The notes under the pieces were generated by a model. That model was not told the DNA's origin, did no database searches, and saw only the letters and a list, made by a program, of their open reading frames with translations. This document shows, one piece after another, positions 9,600 through 17,968 of a DNA stretch of 64,000 bases. Position 1 is the stretch's first letter. Every line of letters starts with the position of its first letter. This stretch comes from Nocardia terrae. GTDB taxonomy: Bacteria; Actinomycetota; Actinomycetes; Mycobacteriales; Mycobacteriaceae. The stretch is taken from assembly GCF_009760405.1 (NCBI RefSeq), contig NZ_WRPP01000012.1, forward strand, positions 62,001 to 126,000. The letters are read 5' to 3'. Position numbers and translations under genes: made by a program.

Positions 9600-10028
9600 G
9601 TGACCGCCCAGCTGCCGACCGCCGATCCCCATACCTTCAGCTGGCTGCTGGCGAACTTCGTCCGCACCACCCCGGGTGTGCGAGACACCGTCGCGGTCTC
9701 CTCCGACGGACTGCTCATCGCCATGTCCGAGGGTTTGGAGCGCTCCGCCGCGGATCGCCTGGCCGCCATGGTGTCCGGGCTGACCAGCCTGGCCACCAGC
9801 GCCTCGCGCAGCTACTCCTTCGACGGCCTGAAGCTCATCATGATCGAGATGAAGCGCGGCTTCCTGCTCGTCTCGGCCATGGGCAGCGGCAGTTGCCTGG
9901 GCGTCATCGCCGACGGCAACTGCGATATCGGACTGCTCGGCTACGAGATGTCGATCCTGGCCGAGCGCGCCGGTTCGCTGCTGGATCCGGCGCTCATCTC
10001 CGAACTGAGAGAGTCCTTGCGCCGATGA
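9600..10028 (+). CDS. Roadblock/LC7-domain protein of the conservon (CvnB type)
   Basis: A 142-residue roadblock/LC7 protein, the family that binds small GTPases and modulates their nucleotide cycle. The segments VRDTVAVSSDGLLIAMSEG and RGFLLVSAMGSGSCLGVIAD are characteristic of bacterial roadblock proteins. GTG 9600 is the start, with GAGAGGAG just upstream. It lies 33 bp after the kinase gene and overlaps the following DUF742 gene by four bases, so translation is coupled. It presumably links the sensor to the GTPase. Confidence 0.9.
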   Translation: MTAQLPTADPHTFSWLLANFVRTTPGVRDTVAVSSDGLLIAMSEGLERSAADRLAAMVSGLTSLATSASRSYSFDGLKLIMIEMKRGFLLVSAMGSGSCLGVIADGNCDIGLLGYEMSILAERAGSLLDPALISELRESLRR

Positions 10029-10405
10029 GAGATTCCGACCCGCTACACCCGAACAACGCGGTGCACGCGGACCTCGAGCACGGCGCGCACGACTTCGTCC
10101 GGCCCTTCGTGGTCACCGGCGGCCGCACCACCCCGGTGATCGACGGCCTGCGCATCGAAACCCTGGTGCAGGCGGTGCCTTCGGCGCTCTCCGCGCCCTT
10201 GCAGCTCGAGCAGCGGGAGGTGGTGCGGCTGTGTCAGCAGCCCACCTCCATCGCCGAAGTCGCCGCCGCGCTGCATGTTCCGGTCGGCGTCGCCAAGGTG
10301 ATCGTGAGCGACTTGGCCGCGCACAACTATCTGTCGGTCCGCGAGGCACCCGAGCTGACCGTCGCCGCCATCGAGAGGATCAGGGACCTTGTCCGCGCAC
10401 TCTGA
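10025..10405 (+). CDS. DUF742 protein of the conservon (CvnC type)
   Basis: A 126-residue DUF742 protein. The N-terminal FVRPFVVTGGRTTPVIDGLR (binding-loop-like R-P and G-G-R-T motifs) and a C-terminal helix-turn-helix-like region (LCQQPTSIAEVAAALHVPVG, then VAKVIVSDL) match the family. It starts at ATG 10025 within the stop of the roadblock gene. Its 3' end overlaps the GTPase start by 17 bases. In Streptomyces conservons this protein is part of a membrane-associated complex with the sensor, roadblock protein and GTPase; that role is inferred here from operon order. Confidence 0.9.
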   Translation: MRDSDPLHPNNAVHADLEHGAHDFVRPFVVTGGRTTPVIDGLRIETLVQAVPSALSAPLQLEQREVVRLCQQPTSIAEVAAALHVPVGVAKVIVSDLAAHNYLSVREAPELTVAAIERIRDLVRAL

Positions 10406-10973
10406 CACCGCTATCGCACCGCGCACGCCGTCTTCGGTGAAGATCGTGATCAGCGGCGGATTCGGTGTCGGCAAGACGACTTTCATCGGCGCGATCTCCG
10501 AGATCGAGCCGCTGGCCACCGAGGCCGCCATGACCGAGGCCGCGGCGAACATCGACGATCCCGGGCACCGCGCGGACAAGACCCAGACCACGGTGGCCCT
10601 CGATTTCGGCCGCATCACCCTGGACCGGTCGCTGATCCTGTACCTGTTCGGCACGCCCGGCCAGGAGCGGTTCGTGTTCCTGTGGGACGACCTGGTCGAC
10701 GGCGCGCTCGGCGCGGTCATCGTGGTCGACACCAGCCGCATCGACGACTGCTATCCGGTGCTCGACTACTTCGAGCAGACCCGCACGCCGTTCGTGGTGG
10801 TGGTCAACCGCTTCGACGGCGAGCCGCGCTTCGACCTCGACGAGGTGCGCGAGGCGCTGGAGCTCGAGGACGACATCCCGGTGCTGGAATGCGATGCGCG
10901 CGATCGGGAATCGGTGAAGAACGTGCTGGTGGCCCTGCTCGAGCAGGTGCTCTACCACCGGCTCGCGGTGTAG
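10389..10973 (+). CDS. ATP/GTP-binding protein of the conservon (CvnD type)
   Basis: A 194-residue small GTPase. G1 is GGFGVGKTT near residue 24, G3 is FGTPGQERF near residue 87, and G4 is VVNRFDGE near residue 140. The start is inferred as TTG 10389, giving MSAHSDTAIAP and a 17-base overlap with the DUF742 gene; a GTG at 10437 is too close to the P-loop to be preferred. A gamma-glutamyltransferase gene follows 11 bp later, so the conservon runs directly into the transport/hydrolysis genes, and it may control them. Confidence 0.88.
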   Translation: MSAHSDTAIAPRTPSSVKIVISGGFGVGKTTFIGAISEIEPLATEAAMTEAAANIDDPGHRADKTQTTVALDFGRITLDRSLILYLFGTPGQERFVFLWDDLVDGALGAVIVVDTSRIDDCYPVLDYFEQTRTPFVVVVNRFDGEPRFDLDEVREALELEDDIPVLECDARDRESVKNVLVALLEQVLYHRLAV

Positions 10974-10984
10974 GAGGAGGCTCG

Positions 10985-12766
10985 ATGTTCACCACCCGCC
11001 CCACCCTGCAGGGCACCTTCGGCATGGCGTCCTCCACCCACTGGCTGGCCTCGGCCACGGCCATGGCGGTGCTCGAGGACGACGGCAATGCCTTCGACGC
11101 CGCGGTGGCCGCGGCCTTCGTACTGCACGTCGCGGAGCCGCACCTGAACGGTCCGGCCGGCGAGGTGCCGGTCATCCTGGCCCCGGCCGGTAGCGCGCCG
11201 CGCGTGCTGTGCGGTCAGGGCCCGGCGCCGGCCGGTGCGACGGTCGACCACTATCGAGGTCTGGGCCTCGAATTGGTGCCCGGCACCGGGCCGTTGGCGG
11301 CCGCGGTGCCCGGCGCGTTCGACGCCTGGATGCTGCTGCTGCGCGATCACGGCACCAAGACCTTGGCGCAGGTGCTGTCCTTCGCCATCGGCTACGCCGA
11401 GCACGGGATTCCGGCGGTGGAACGGATCGGCGCGACCATTGCCGAGGTCCAGGAGCTGTTCGAAACCGAGTGGACCGATTCCGCGGCGGTGTACCTGCCC
11501 GGCGGGAAGCCGCCCGCACCCGGTGCGCTGCTGCGCAATCCGGCGCTGGCCGCCACCTGGCGGCGGGTGCTCGCCGAGGCCGAGGCGGCCGGTGCGGACC
11601 GGGACGCGCAGATCGAGGCGGCCCGGCGGGTGTGGAGCAGCGGCTTCATCGCCGAGGCGCTGGCCGCCGCGGCGGCCCGGCCGACCATGGACACCTCCGG
11701 CGAGCGGCACACCGGCACGCTCGGCCTCGACGATTTCGCGAATTTCCGTGCCACGTACGAGGATCCGGCCTTCCACGAGTGGAACGGCTGGACCGTGGCC
11801 AAGCCCGGACTGTGGAGTCAGGGACCGGTCTTCCTGCAGCAGCTCGGCCTGCTGGACGAGCTGCCCGAGTACGGCACGCCCGAGTACTACCACACGCTGA
11901 TCGAGGGTTCGAAGCTCGCGATGGCGGACCGCGAGGCGTGGTACGGCGATGGCGCGACGGTCACGCTCGCGCAGTTGCTGGCCCCGGAGTACAACGCCGA
12001 GCGGCGCAAGCTGATCGGTGAGCGGTCCTCGGAGGAGCTGCGCCCCGGCAGTCCGGGCGGTCTGGCTCCCCGGCTCAGCGCCTACGCCCGATCGCAGTCG
12101 GCGGCGGCGACGGCCGACGGGCTCGGTGCGGGCGAGCCGACGGTCGCGTCCAACGGTGGAACCCGCGGGGACACCTGCCATCTCGACGTGGTGGACCGCT
12201 GGGGCAATATGGTCGCGGCGACGCCCAGCGGCGGCTGGCTGCAGTCCAATCCCGTGGTGCCGGAACTGGGTTTCCCGCTCGGCACCCGGTTGCAGATGTC
12301 CTGGCTGGAAGCCGATCTCCCGAATTCACTTGTCCCCGGCCATCGTCCGCGCACCACGCTGACGCCCTGCCTGGCACTGCGCGGCGGTGAGGCGGTGATG
12401 GCGTTCGGCACTCCCGGCGGCGATCAACAGGATCAGTGGAACCTGCACTTCTTCCTGGCGGTCGCGCTGCGCGAGCCGGTGCGCGGGAGCCTCGATCTGC
12501 AGGGGGCCATCGACGCGCCGAACTGGCATCAGGAGAGCTTCCCGGGCTCCTTCTATCCGCGCGTCATGAGTCCCGGTGTGACCGTGGTGGAATCGCGGAT
12601 CGGCGACGAGGTCATCGGTGAGCTCGAGCGCCGGGGCCACCGCATCACGGTCGGCGGCCCGTGGTCGGAGGGCCGGTTGTGCGCGGTGTCCCGCGATCCC
12701 GAGACCGGAGTGCTGGCCGCGGGGGCCAATCCTCGGGGCATGCAAGGTTACGCCGCGGGGCGCTGA
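10985..12766 (+). CDS. ggt: Gamma-glutamyltransferase-family N-terminal-nucleophile hydrolase
   Basis: A 593-residue GGT-family protein. It would be made as a proenzyme that cuts itself before a threonine, then hydrolyses or transfers the gamma-glutamyl group of glutathione and similar peptides. The candidate nucleophile is Thr397 in GDTCHLDVVDRWGN, where the usual Thr-Thr-His is Thr-Cys-His. The N-terminal ASSTHWLASATAMAVLEDDG and the late FGTPGGDQQ also fit. No signal peptide is visible, so it should be cytosolic, unlike E. coli GGT. ATG 10985 follows GGAGGAGG. It lies between the conservon and a peptide ABC transporter on the same strand, arguing for intracellular hydrolysis of imported gamma-glutamyl peptides. 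Confidence 0.83.
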   Translation: MFTTRPTLQGTFGMASSTHWLASATAMAVLEDDGNAFDAAVAAAFVLHVAEPHLNGPAGEVPVILAPAGSAPRVLCGQGPAPAGATVDHYRGLGLELVPGTGPLAAAVPGAFDAWMLLLRDHGTKTLAQVLSFAIGYAEHGIPAVERIGATIAEVQELFETEWTDSAAVYLPGGKPPAPGALLRNPALAATWRRVLAEAEAAGADRDAQIEAARRVWSSGFIAEALAAAAARPTMDTSGERHTGTLGLDDFANFRATYEDPAFHEWNGWTVAKPGLWSQGPVFLQQLGLLDELPEYGTPEYYHTLIEGSKLAMADREAWYGDGATVTLAQLLAPEYNAERRKLIGERSSEELRPGSPGGLAPRLSAYARSQSAAATADGLGAGEPTVASNGGTRGDTCHLDVVDRWGNMVAATPSGGWLQSNPVVPELGFPLGTRLQMSWLEADLPNSLVPGHRPRTTLTPCLALRGGEAVMAFGTPGGDQQDQWNLHFFLAVALREPVRGSLDLQGAIDAPNWHQESFPGSFYPRVMSPGVTVVESRIGDEVIGELERRGHRITVGGPWSEGRLCAVSRDPETGVLAAGANPRGMQGYAAGR

Positions 12767-12813
12767 ACAGAACAGCCGCAGGGCGACGAAAAGTACAGCA
12801 TATGAACGAAATA

Positions 12814-12835
12814 TCGCGCCGCCCGCACGGCGCGA
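12814..12835. terminator. GC-rich hairpin between ggt and the ABC transporter genes
   Basis: Arms TCGCGCCG (12814-12821) and CGGCGCGA (12828-12835) with a six-base loop, flanked by short AT-rich ends that extend the pairing imperfectly. It is the only structured element in the 101-bp gap before the first binding-protein gene. It could be a partial terminator, an attenuator or a processing site. No long T-run follows. Confidence 0.4.
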
Positions 12836-12867
12836 AATTCATGGGATGACGAAGTAGGTTGTTGCAC

Positions 12868-14496
12868 ATGCTCGGTCAACTCTCCAGGGTGCTGGGGCTC
12901 GGCGTCATCGCCGTCACGCTCGCGTCCTGCGCGGCGTCGCAGACACAGGACCACAGCGGCGCGCACGCCGATGATTTCGGCACGCCGGTCGGCTCGCAGT
13001 CGGTGAAGGCGGGCGGTGATCTGGTGATGGGCCTGTCGGCCGAACCCGACCGCCTGGACCCGACCACCTCCAGCTCGCTCTACACCCGCTACGTCATGAA
13101 CTCGATCTGCGAGAAGCTCTACGACAACGACGCTTCCGGCAATCTGGTCCCACAGCTGGCCACCGCGCTGCCGACGGTGTCGGCCGACGGGCTGACCGTG
13201 ACCATCCCGCTGCGCACGGGCGTCAAGTTCGCCGACGGCACGCCCTTCGACGCGGCGGCGGTGCAGACCAGCCTGCAGCGCCACTTCAGCGCCAAGACCT
13301 CGCAGCGGACCAGTGAGATGGGCCCGATCGCGAGCATCGACGCGCAGGGCGCCTCGGAGGTGGTGGTCCACTACAAGCAGCCGTTCGCACCGCTGACCGC
13401 CGCGCTCGCCGACCGGGCCGGAATGATCATGTCGCCGACCGAATTGGCCAAGGCCGGTGACAATTTCGGCGATCACCCGGTATGCGTCGGGCCGTTCAAA
13501 TTCGTCGAGCGGGTGCCGCAGACCTCCATCAAGGTGGAGCGCGACCCGCTGTACTACGACGCGCAGCAGGTGCACCTGGACACCATCACCTACCGCATCA
13601 TGACCGACGCCAATATCCGCGCGACCAACCTGCGCTCCGGTGACATCCAGGTCGCGGACACCATCAGCCCGCAGGATGTCGATGCGCTGGCCAAGGATTC
13701 GGGTCTGCACGTGCTGCAGGCGCGCGGCCTGAACTTCCGCGGCCTGTACGTGAACGTCGGCAATGTGGACGGCGTGGGCAAACCCGCCAAGCCGATCGAC
13801 ACCCCGCTGGCCAAGGATGCCCGTGTGCGTGAGGCGCTCTCGCTGAGCATCGACCGGAACGCATTGGCCGCCACCGTGTTCAACAGCTGGTACGAGCCCG
13901 CCTGTTCGCCGATCGTCCCGCAGAGCACCTTCGCGACCCCCGCCGGAACCGCCTGCCCCGCATACGATCCCGAGAAGTCCAAGAAGCTGCTCGCCGACGC
14001 GGGCGTGCAGCTCCCGTACAAGGTGAAGCTGCAGGTGCAGAACACTCCGGACCAGCTCCGCTACGTGCAGGCGCTGCAGGCCGGTGTCGCGGCCGGCGGG
14101 TTCGAGCTCGAGATCGTGCCGACCGAGTACTCGACGTTGCTCGACGTGCAGAAGCGCGGCACCTACGAGGCCCTGTTCCTGGGCTGGTCGGGACGACTGG
14201 ATCCGGACGGCAATATCGCCCGGTTCATGATGACCGGATCCAGCGGCAACTACTCCGGCTACAGTTCGCCCGCGCTCGACGATCTGCTCGGGCAGGCGGC
14301 CCGCACCACCGACACCGCCCGTCGCGCGGACCTGTACGGGCAAGCGGTGCAGATCATCCAGAAGGACAACCCGTACCTCTACACCTATCGGGAGCGGCTG
14401 CTGACCGCGCACACCACCAAGGTCACCGGCATCGAGCAGTATCCGGACGGCGTGGTGCGGGTGGCCAAGGCCGCGTTCCTCACGGGTCAGGGATGA
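12868..14496 (+). CDS. Peptide/oligopeptide ABC transporter binding lipoprotein, copy 1
   Basis: A 542-residue SBP_bac_5 family (DppA/OppA/GsiB-like) lipoprotein. The N-terminus MLGQLSRVLGLGVIAVTLAS followed by Cys is a signal-II peptide with lipobox LASC. Family blocks include GGDLVMGLSAEPDRLDPTTS, LRTGVKFADGTPFDAAAV and NPYLYTYRERL. I choose ATG 12868, which starts the signal peptide; the two TTG codons upstream are less likely. It captures substrate outside the membrane for the permeases downstream. Its stop overlaps the start of a second, closely similar binding protein. The substrate is inferred from the neighbouring ggt to be gamma-glutamyl peptides or glutathione. Confidence 0.9.
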   Translation: MLGQLSRVLGLGVIAVTLASCAASQTQDHSGAHADDFGTPVGSQSVKAGGDLVMGLSAEPDRLDPTTSSSLYTRYVMNSICEKLYDNDASGNLVPQLATALPTVSADGLTVTIPLRTGVKFADGTPFDAAAVQTSLQRHFSAKTSQRTSEMGPIASIDAQGASEVVVHYKQPFAPLTAALADRAGMIMSPTELAKAGDNFGDHPVCVGPFKFVERVPQTSIKVERDPLYYDAQQVHLDTITYRIMTDANIRATNLRSGDIQVADTISPQDVDALAKDSGLHVLQARGLNFRGLYVNVGNVDGVGKPAKPIDTPLAKDARVREALSLSIDRNALAATVFNSWYEPACSPIVPQSTFATPAGTACPAYDPEKSKKLLADAGVQLPYKVKLQVQNTPDQLRYVQALQAGVAAGGFELEIVPTEYSTLLDVQKRGTYEALFLGWSGRLDPDGNIARFMMTGSSGNYSGYSSPALDDLLGQAARTTDTARRADLYGQAVQIIQKDNPYLYTYRERLLTAHTTKVTGIEQYPDGVVRVAKAAFLTGQG

Positions 14497-16133
14497 GCGC
14501 CCGACGCTTTCCCGTGCGCAGGCTGCTCGCGCTGGGTTGCGCCGCCCTCGTCCTCGCCTCCTGCTCGCAGCACGAGACCCCGGCCGCCGTCGCCACGCAC
14601 GCCGACGATTACGGGACTCCGGTCGGTGATCAGAAGGTGCAGCAGGGCGGCGATCTGACGATGGGGTTGTCCAACGATCCGGACCGTCTGGACCCCACCA
14701 CCTCCAGCTCGCTCTACACGCGCATGGTCATGACCACGATCTGCGAAAAGCTCTACGACAACGACGCTTCGGGCAACCTGGTCCCGCAGCTGGCCACCGA
14801 GCTGCCGCGCTTCTCCGACGACGGGCTGACGGTCACCATCCCGGTGCGGACCGGGGTCACCTTCGCCGACGGCACGCCGTTCAACGCGGCCGCGGTGCAG
14901 ACCAGCCTGAAACGGCACCTGACCATGGAGGGCTCGCAGCGCAGCGCCGAACTGGGCCCGATCGCCGAGGTCGAGACCGACGGGCCGACGCAGGTGGTGC
15001 TCCGCTTCCGCCAGCCGTTCGCGCCGATCACCGCGGCGCTGGCCGACCGCGCCGGAATGATCATGTCGCCGACCGCGCTCAAGGAGGAGGGCAAGGACTT
15101 CGGCGACAATCCGGTGTGCGTGGGGCCGTTCAAGTTCGCGCAGCGGACGCCGCAGACCTCCATCGTGGTCGAGCGCGATCCGCTCTACTACGACGCGCAG
15201 AACGTGCACTTCGACTCCATCACCTACCGCATCATGACCGACCCGAAGGCCCGCGCCGCGGCCGTGCACTCGGGTGCGATCCAGGTGGCGGACACCATGT
15301 CGCCGCAGGACGCCGACGCCTTGAGCACCGATCCCCGCCTGCGCCTGCTGGTTTCGGGGTCGTTCGGGTTCCAGGGCTTCTATCTGAACATCGGCAATGT
15401 GGACGGCGCGGGCAAAACACCGAAGCAGATCGATACGCCGCTGGCCAAGGATTCCCGCATCCGCCAGGCACTCTCGCTGAGCATCGATCGGCAGGCGCTG
15501 TCGGACAAGGTGTTCAAGGGCTGGTATCAGCCCGCGTGCACGGGTATCGCGCCGCTCACCTCGTTCGCGACGCAAGCCTCGACGCAGTGCCCGGTCTATG
15601 ACCCGGAGCGCTCGCGCCGGCTGCTCGCCGACGCGGGGGTGCAGACGCCGTATCCGATCACCATGCAGGTGATGAACGTGGCCGACCAGCTCGAGTACGC
15701 GCAGGCGCTGCAAACCGCGGTCGCCGCGGGCGGGTTCGATCTGCGGATCGTGCCGACCGAGTACTCGGCCATGCTGGACGCGCAGAAGCGCGGCACCTAC
15801 GAAGCGCTGCTGCTGGGTTGGTCCGGGCGACTGGATCCGGACGGCAATATCGCCCGCTTCCTCACCACCGGGTCCACCGGCAACTACACCGGGTACAGCT
15901 CACCCGCGCTGGACGACGTGCTCGGCTGGGCCGCGCACAGCACCAGCCCGGCGCGCCGCGGCGCGTTGTACGAGCAGGCGGTGCGGGCCATCCAGCGCGA
16001 CAACCCGTACATCTACACCTATCGGCTGCGCAATCTGACCGTGCAGTCGACGCGGGTGACCGGTATCGAGGTGTACGCCGACGGCGCGGTGCGGCTCGGC
16101 AGGGCGGCGTTCGTCTCGGAACGGAACAGCTGA
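14493..16133 (+). CDS. Peptide/oligopeptide ABC transporter binding lipoprotein, copy 2
   Basis: A 546-residue paralogue of the preceding gene, with long blocks identical between them (for example the segment from LDPTTSSSLYTR through CEKLYDNDASGNLVP). Lipobox LASC follows the Arg-rich MSARRFPVRRLLAL. It starts at ATG 14493 inside the stop of copy 1 (ATGA). Two binding proteins feeding one permease pair is uncommon and suggests a recent tandem duplication with a shift in substrate range. Divergence is greatest at the N-terminus and in the region around residues 280-330. Confidence 0.9.
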   Translation: MSARRFPVRRLLALGCAALVLASCSQHETPAAVATHADDYGTPVGDQKVQQGGDLTMGLSNDPDRLDPTTSSSLYTRMVMTTICEKLYDNDASGNLVPQLATELPRFSDDGLTVTIPVRTGVTFADGTPFNAAAVQTSLKRHLTMEGSQRSAELGPIAEVETDGPTQVVLRFRQPFAPITAALADRAGMIMSPTALKEEGKDFGDNPVCVGPFKFAQRTPQTSIVVERDPLYYDAQNVHFDSITYRIMTDPKARAAAVHSGAIQVADTMSPQDADALSTDPRLRLLVSGSFGFQGFYLNIGNVDGAGKTPKQIDTPLAKDSRIRQALSLSIDRQALSDKVFKGWYQPACTGIAPLTSFATQASTQCPVYDPERSRRLLADAGVQTPYPITMQVMNVADQLEYAQALQTAVAAGGFDLRIVPTEYSAMLDAQKRGTYEALLLGWSGRLDPDGNIARFLTTGSTGNYTGYSSPALDDVLGWAAHSTSPARRGALYEQAVRAIQRDNPYIYTYRLRNLTVQSTRVTGIEVYADGAVRLGRAAFVSERNS

Positions 16134-16139
16134 GAAACC

Positions 16140-17096
16140 ATGCTGCAGTATGTCTTTCACCGTGCGTGGCAGTCGGCGGTCACCCTGGTGCTGGTCTCGC
16201 TGGTGGTGTTCGCGGGCGTCCGCGCGCTGCCGGGCGATCCCGCGACGGTGATGGCCGGGCAGCAGGCCGACCCGGCCGCCGTCGCCGCGGTCCGCGCGGA
16301 ACTGGGGCTGGATCGGTCACTGCCCGTGCAGTATCTGGATTTCGCCCGCAACGCGCTGACCGGTGACTTCGGGCGGTCCATTCGCACCGGAACCCCGGTG
16401 CGCCACATGATCCGGGTGACGCTGCCGGTCACCGTGCAGCTGGCGGTGTACGCCATGCTGATCGCGGTGCTGATCGGGGTGCTCGGCGGGACGATCGCGG
16501 CGGTGTACCGGGGGCGCTGGCCGGAGTGGCTGGTCAACGGGTTCTCGCTGGTCGGGCTGTCGGTGCCGACGTTCTGGCTGGGCATCCTCGGCGTGTTCTA
16601 TCTGTCGGTCGGGCTGGGCTGGTTCCCGGCCTCGGGGTACGTGTCGCCGTTCGATCATCCGTTGCGCGGCTTGCACTTCCTGACGCTGCCCGCGCTGGTC
16701 CTGGGCGTCACGCACGCGGCCGTGGTGCAGCGGCAGACCCGCTCGTCGATGGTGGAGACGCTGACCGCGGACTTCGTGCGCACCGCCCGCGCCAAGGGGC
16801 TCGCGCCGCGCACGGTGATCCTGCGCTACGGGTTGCGCAACAGCCTGATTGTGGTGACCACGGTCATCGGGCTGCAGCTCGGGCTGCTCATCGCGGGCAC
16901 GGTGGTCACCGAACGCATCTTCGGCCTGCCCGGGATCGGGAAGCTGACCCTGGATTCGGTGTTCTCCCGGGACTATCCGGTGATCCAGGCGGTCGTGCTG
17001 GTGATCGCCACGTCCTACATCGTGATCAATCTGCTGGTCGACGTGCTGTACACGGTGATCGACCCGCGCGTGCGAGTGTCGGGGAGGGCGCGGTGA
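16140..17096 (+). CDS. Peptide ABC transporter permease, DppB/GsiC type
   Basis: A 318-residue BPD_transp_1 permease with six predicted membrane helices. It begins MLQYVFHRAWQSAVTLVLVS. The GDFGRSIRTGTPV segment is typical of the DppB branch, and the EAA loop lies around ADFVRTARAKGLAPRTVI. It starts at ATG 16140, six bases after the second binding-protein gene, and its stop overlaps the next permease start (GTGA). It forms the inner-membrane channel with the second permease. Confidence 0.93.
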   Translation: MLQYVFHRAWQSAVTLVLVSLVVFAGVRALPGDPATVMAGQQADPAAVAAVRAELGLDRSLPVQYLDFARNALTGDFGRSIRTGTPVRHMIRVTLPVTVQLAVYAMLIAVLIGVLGGTIAAVYRGRWPEWLVNGFSLVGLSVPTFWLGILGVFYLSVGLGWFPASGYVSPFDHPLRGLHFLTLPALVLGVTHAAVVQRQTRSSMVETLTADFVRTARAKGLAPRTVILRYGLRNSLIVVTTVIGLQLGLLIAGTVVTERIFGLPGIGKLTLDSVFSRDYPVIQAVVLVIATSYIVINLLVDVLYTVIDPRVRVSGRAR

Positions 17097-17968
17097 GCGT
17101 GTCGGAGAGCGCCGAGCCCACGCCGGTGGTGGTCGCACGCGGGCGGGTGATGCGCGGGTTGCGAAGCAATCGGCTGGGTCTGGTCGGCGCGGTACTGCTG
17201 CTGATCGTGATCGTGATCGCGGTGTTCGCACCGCTGCTGGCTCCCTATCCGCCCGCCGAAGTGCATTTCCCGACGCCGTTCCAGAAGCCGGGGACGGTCG
17301 GATTCGCCTTGGGCACCGACGATCTGGGCCGCGATGTGCTCTCGCGGGTGCTGTACGGCACCCGCGCGTCGCTGGAGGTGGGCACGCTGGCGGTGTTGTG
17401 CGCGGTGGCCGTCGGGGTGCCGATGGGCCTGCTGGCCGGATACTGGCGGTGGCTGGACACGGTGCTGTCGCGGATCGCGGACACGGTGCTGGCCTTCCCG
17501 TTCGTCATGCTGGCCGTCGGGCTGACCGCCATCTACGGTGGCGGGCTCACCCAGGCCGCCATCGCCCTCGGGGTCGCGCAGGTGCCGGTGATGATGCGGG
17601 TGGTGCGCGCGGAAACGTTGCGGCTCAGGGAAACCGACTTCGTGCTCGCCGCCCGCGCCATGCACGTTCCGTCCTGGCGGATCCTCGGCGAGCACATCCT
17701 GCCCAACGCCCTGGCCCCGATCATCGTGCAGGCCACCGTCATCATGCCGACCGCGGTGCTGGGCGAGGCGATCCTGTCGTTCCTGGGTCTGGGCATCAAA
17801 CCGCCGCAGCCGAGCCTGGGCATCATGCTCGCCGACGCGCAGCAATACCTGCTGCGCACGCCGTGGCCCGGCATCTTCCCGGGTGTGATGCTGCTGCTGA
17901 TCTGCCTGGGATTCAACCTCTTCGGCGACGCGCTGCGCGACGCCCTCGACCCGAAGACGAGCCGCTGA
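17093..17968 (+). CDS. Peptide ABC transporter permease, DppC/GsiD type
   Basis: A 291-residue permease. GTG 17093 overlaps the previous stop and is the only start that preserves operon coupling. Seen: the N-terminal OppC-type helix (LGLVGAVLLLIVIVIAVFA), FALGTDDLGRDVLSRVLYGT (a hallmark of the DppC branch), the EAA loop around TDFVLAARAMHVPSWRILGEH, and the C-terminal PWPGIFPGVMLLLICLGFNL. Its stop shares one base with the ATPase start (TGATG). Confidence 0.93.
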   Translation: MSVSESAEPTPVVVARGRVMRGLRSNRLGLVGAVLLLIVIVIAVFAPLLAPYPPAEVHFPTPFQKPGTVGFALGTDDLGRDVLSRVLYGTRASLEVGTLAVLCAVAVGVPMGLLAGYWRWLDTVLSRIADTVLAFPFVMLAVGLTAIYGGGLTQAAIALGVAQVPVMMRVVRAETLRLRETDFVLAARAMHVPSWRILGEHILPNALAPIIVQATVIMPTAVLGEAILSFLGLGIKPPQPSLGIMLADAQQYLLRTPWPGIFPGVMLLLICLGFNLFGDALRDALDPKTSR

